A stretch of DNA of 5,670 nucleotides from Pseudomonadota bacterium (GTDB lineage: Bacteria > Desulfobacterota > Syntrophia > Syntrophales > UBA5619). Where the stretch lies: contig JAHIMW010000247.1 of the NCBI GenBank assembly GCA_018896355.1, positions 1 to 5,670 on the forward strand. The letters run 5' to 3'. Positions 5,364 through 5,670 of this stretch are shown here, piece by piece. Within the stretch, counting starts at the first letter, position 1; every line of letters begins with the position of its first letter. The notes below the pieces were generated by a model. The model was not told the origin of the DNA, did not search any database, and worked only from the letters and a program-made list of their open reading frames with translations. The position numbers were made by a program, and so were the translations under genes.

Positions 5364-5670
5364 CTACTGCATCGTAAACCCTCCGTCCACGGCATAAACC
5401 TGACCGGTAATATACCTGGCCTCATCCGATGCCAGAAAGACCGCCAGCCCTACCACCTCCTCTGGCCGCCCCAGTCGACCGAGGGGAACCTGATAGGTGG
5501 TGTATACTTTCAACGCGCCTTCAGGAAATATATCAAGGGCCGTATCCGTCTCAATGATTCCGGGGGCGATGGCATTCACTGTAATACCCAGGGGCGCAAG
5601 CTCCCGGGCCAGCGCTTTTGAAAAAGCGATGACACCTCCCTTTGCCGCTGAGTAGGGAACCATGCCCACC
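5364..5670 (-). CDS. Short-chain dehydrogenase/reductase (FabG-like), C-terminal part only
   Basis: The gene enters from the right edge; 101 whole codons plus the stop lie inside the window. The first in-frame GTG (5669) is an internal valine codon, not a start. Classical SDR features: catalytic Y-S-A-A-K (YxxxK; Tyr at codon 5654-5652), helix GGVIAFSKALARELAP, ITVNAIAPGIIETD with the PG motif, GRLGRPEEVVGLAVFLASDEA and the C-terminal ITGQVYAVDGGFTMQ. Family members of about 245 residues reduce or oxidise NAD(P)-linked ketone/alcohol pairs; FabG reduces 3-oxoacyl-ACP. The pattern is FabG-like, but substrate cannot be told from the C-terminus. The Rossmann NAD(P) site is outside the window. 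It runs toward the bioF/bioA remnant, with 35 bases between the ends. A role in acyl chain supply for biotin is possible but unproven. Confidence 0.9.
   Translation of the reverse strand, partial: VGMVPYSAAKGGVIAFSKALARELAPLGITVNAIAPGIIETDTALDIFPEGALKVYTTYQVPLGRLGRPEEVVGLAVFLASDEARYITGQVYAVDGGFTMQ

Noticed and set aside
5364..5669. Complete 101-residue dehydrogenase starting at GTG 5669
   Set aside because: The sequence begins just before the catalytic YxxxK of an SDR, so the NAD(P)-binding half must lie beyond the window edge. The GTG is an internal valine codon.

Overview
The window looks like chromosomal DNA from an anaerobic or facultative Gram-negative bacterium, possibly Desulfobacterota or Nitrospirota. 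This rests on a formate dehydrogenase maturation protein (FdhE type), a BamD outer-membrane assembly lipoprotein, exported thiol-redox proteins and good AGGAGG-type ribosome binding sites. The taxon is an inference from gene content only. No tRNA, rRNA, CRISPR array or intact mobile element was seen.

Layout. Bases 1-114 hold only hairpins and possibly the tail of an upstream gene. Then comes fdhE (115-999, +). It runs tail to tail, with a 2-base gap, into a minus-strand operon: an exported TlpA-like thioredoxin (2195-1623) followed by an exported single-cysteine peroxiredoxin (1604-1002). Bases 2196-2753 carry no intact gene. They hold a small unidentified minus-strand ORF, an inverted repeat, a wrecked response-regulator gene that keeps only its first and last codons, and a probable terminator. 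Next is a second minus-strand operon: cytoplasmic thioredoxin (3810-3481) and bamD (3464-2754), behind a good sigma-70-type promoter at 3845-3874. The divergent spacer 3811-4016 also has a long imperfect inverted repeat and a terminator-like hairpin. From 4017 the plus strand carries a decayed biotin locus: bioF with frameshifts and lost conserved residues, fused near its 3' end to remnants of bioA. The window closes with the C-terminal part of a short-chain dehydrogenase on the minus strand (5670-5364).

How the genes relate. The periplasmic TlpA/peroxiredoxin pair reads as a small peroxide-defence or thiol-redox unit. FdhE would serve a formate dehydrogenase encoded outside the window. Thioredoxin plus BamD is a housekeeping pair. 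The bioF-bioA segment should not make functional enzymes as it stands.

The most notable signal is decay by internal deletion. Three genes (response regulator, bioF, bioA) keep recognisable ends but have lost internal or terminal blocks and carry frameshifts, while the neighbouring genes are clean. Base composition also changes: sampled 60-base lines are about 37% G+C in the left part (lines 121 and 1921) and about 57-63% in the right part (lines 3001 and 4801), with the step close to the response-regulator wreck. I found no clear sign of a wholly new system; the window is best read as ordinary genes interleaved with gene wreckage.
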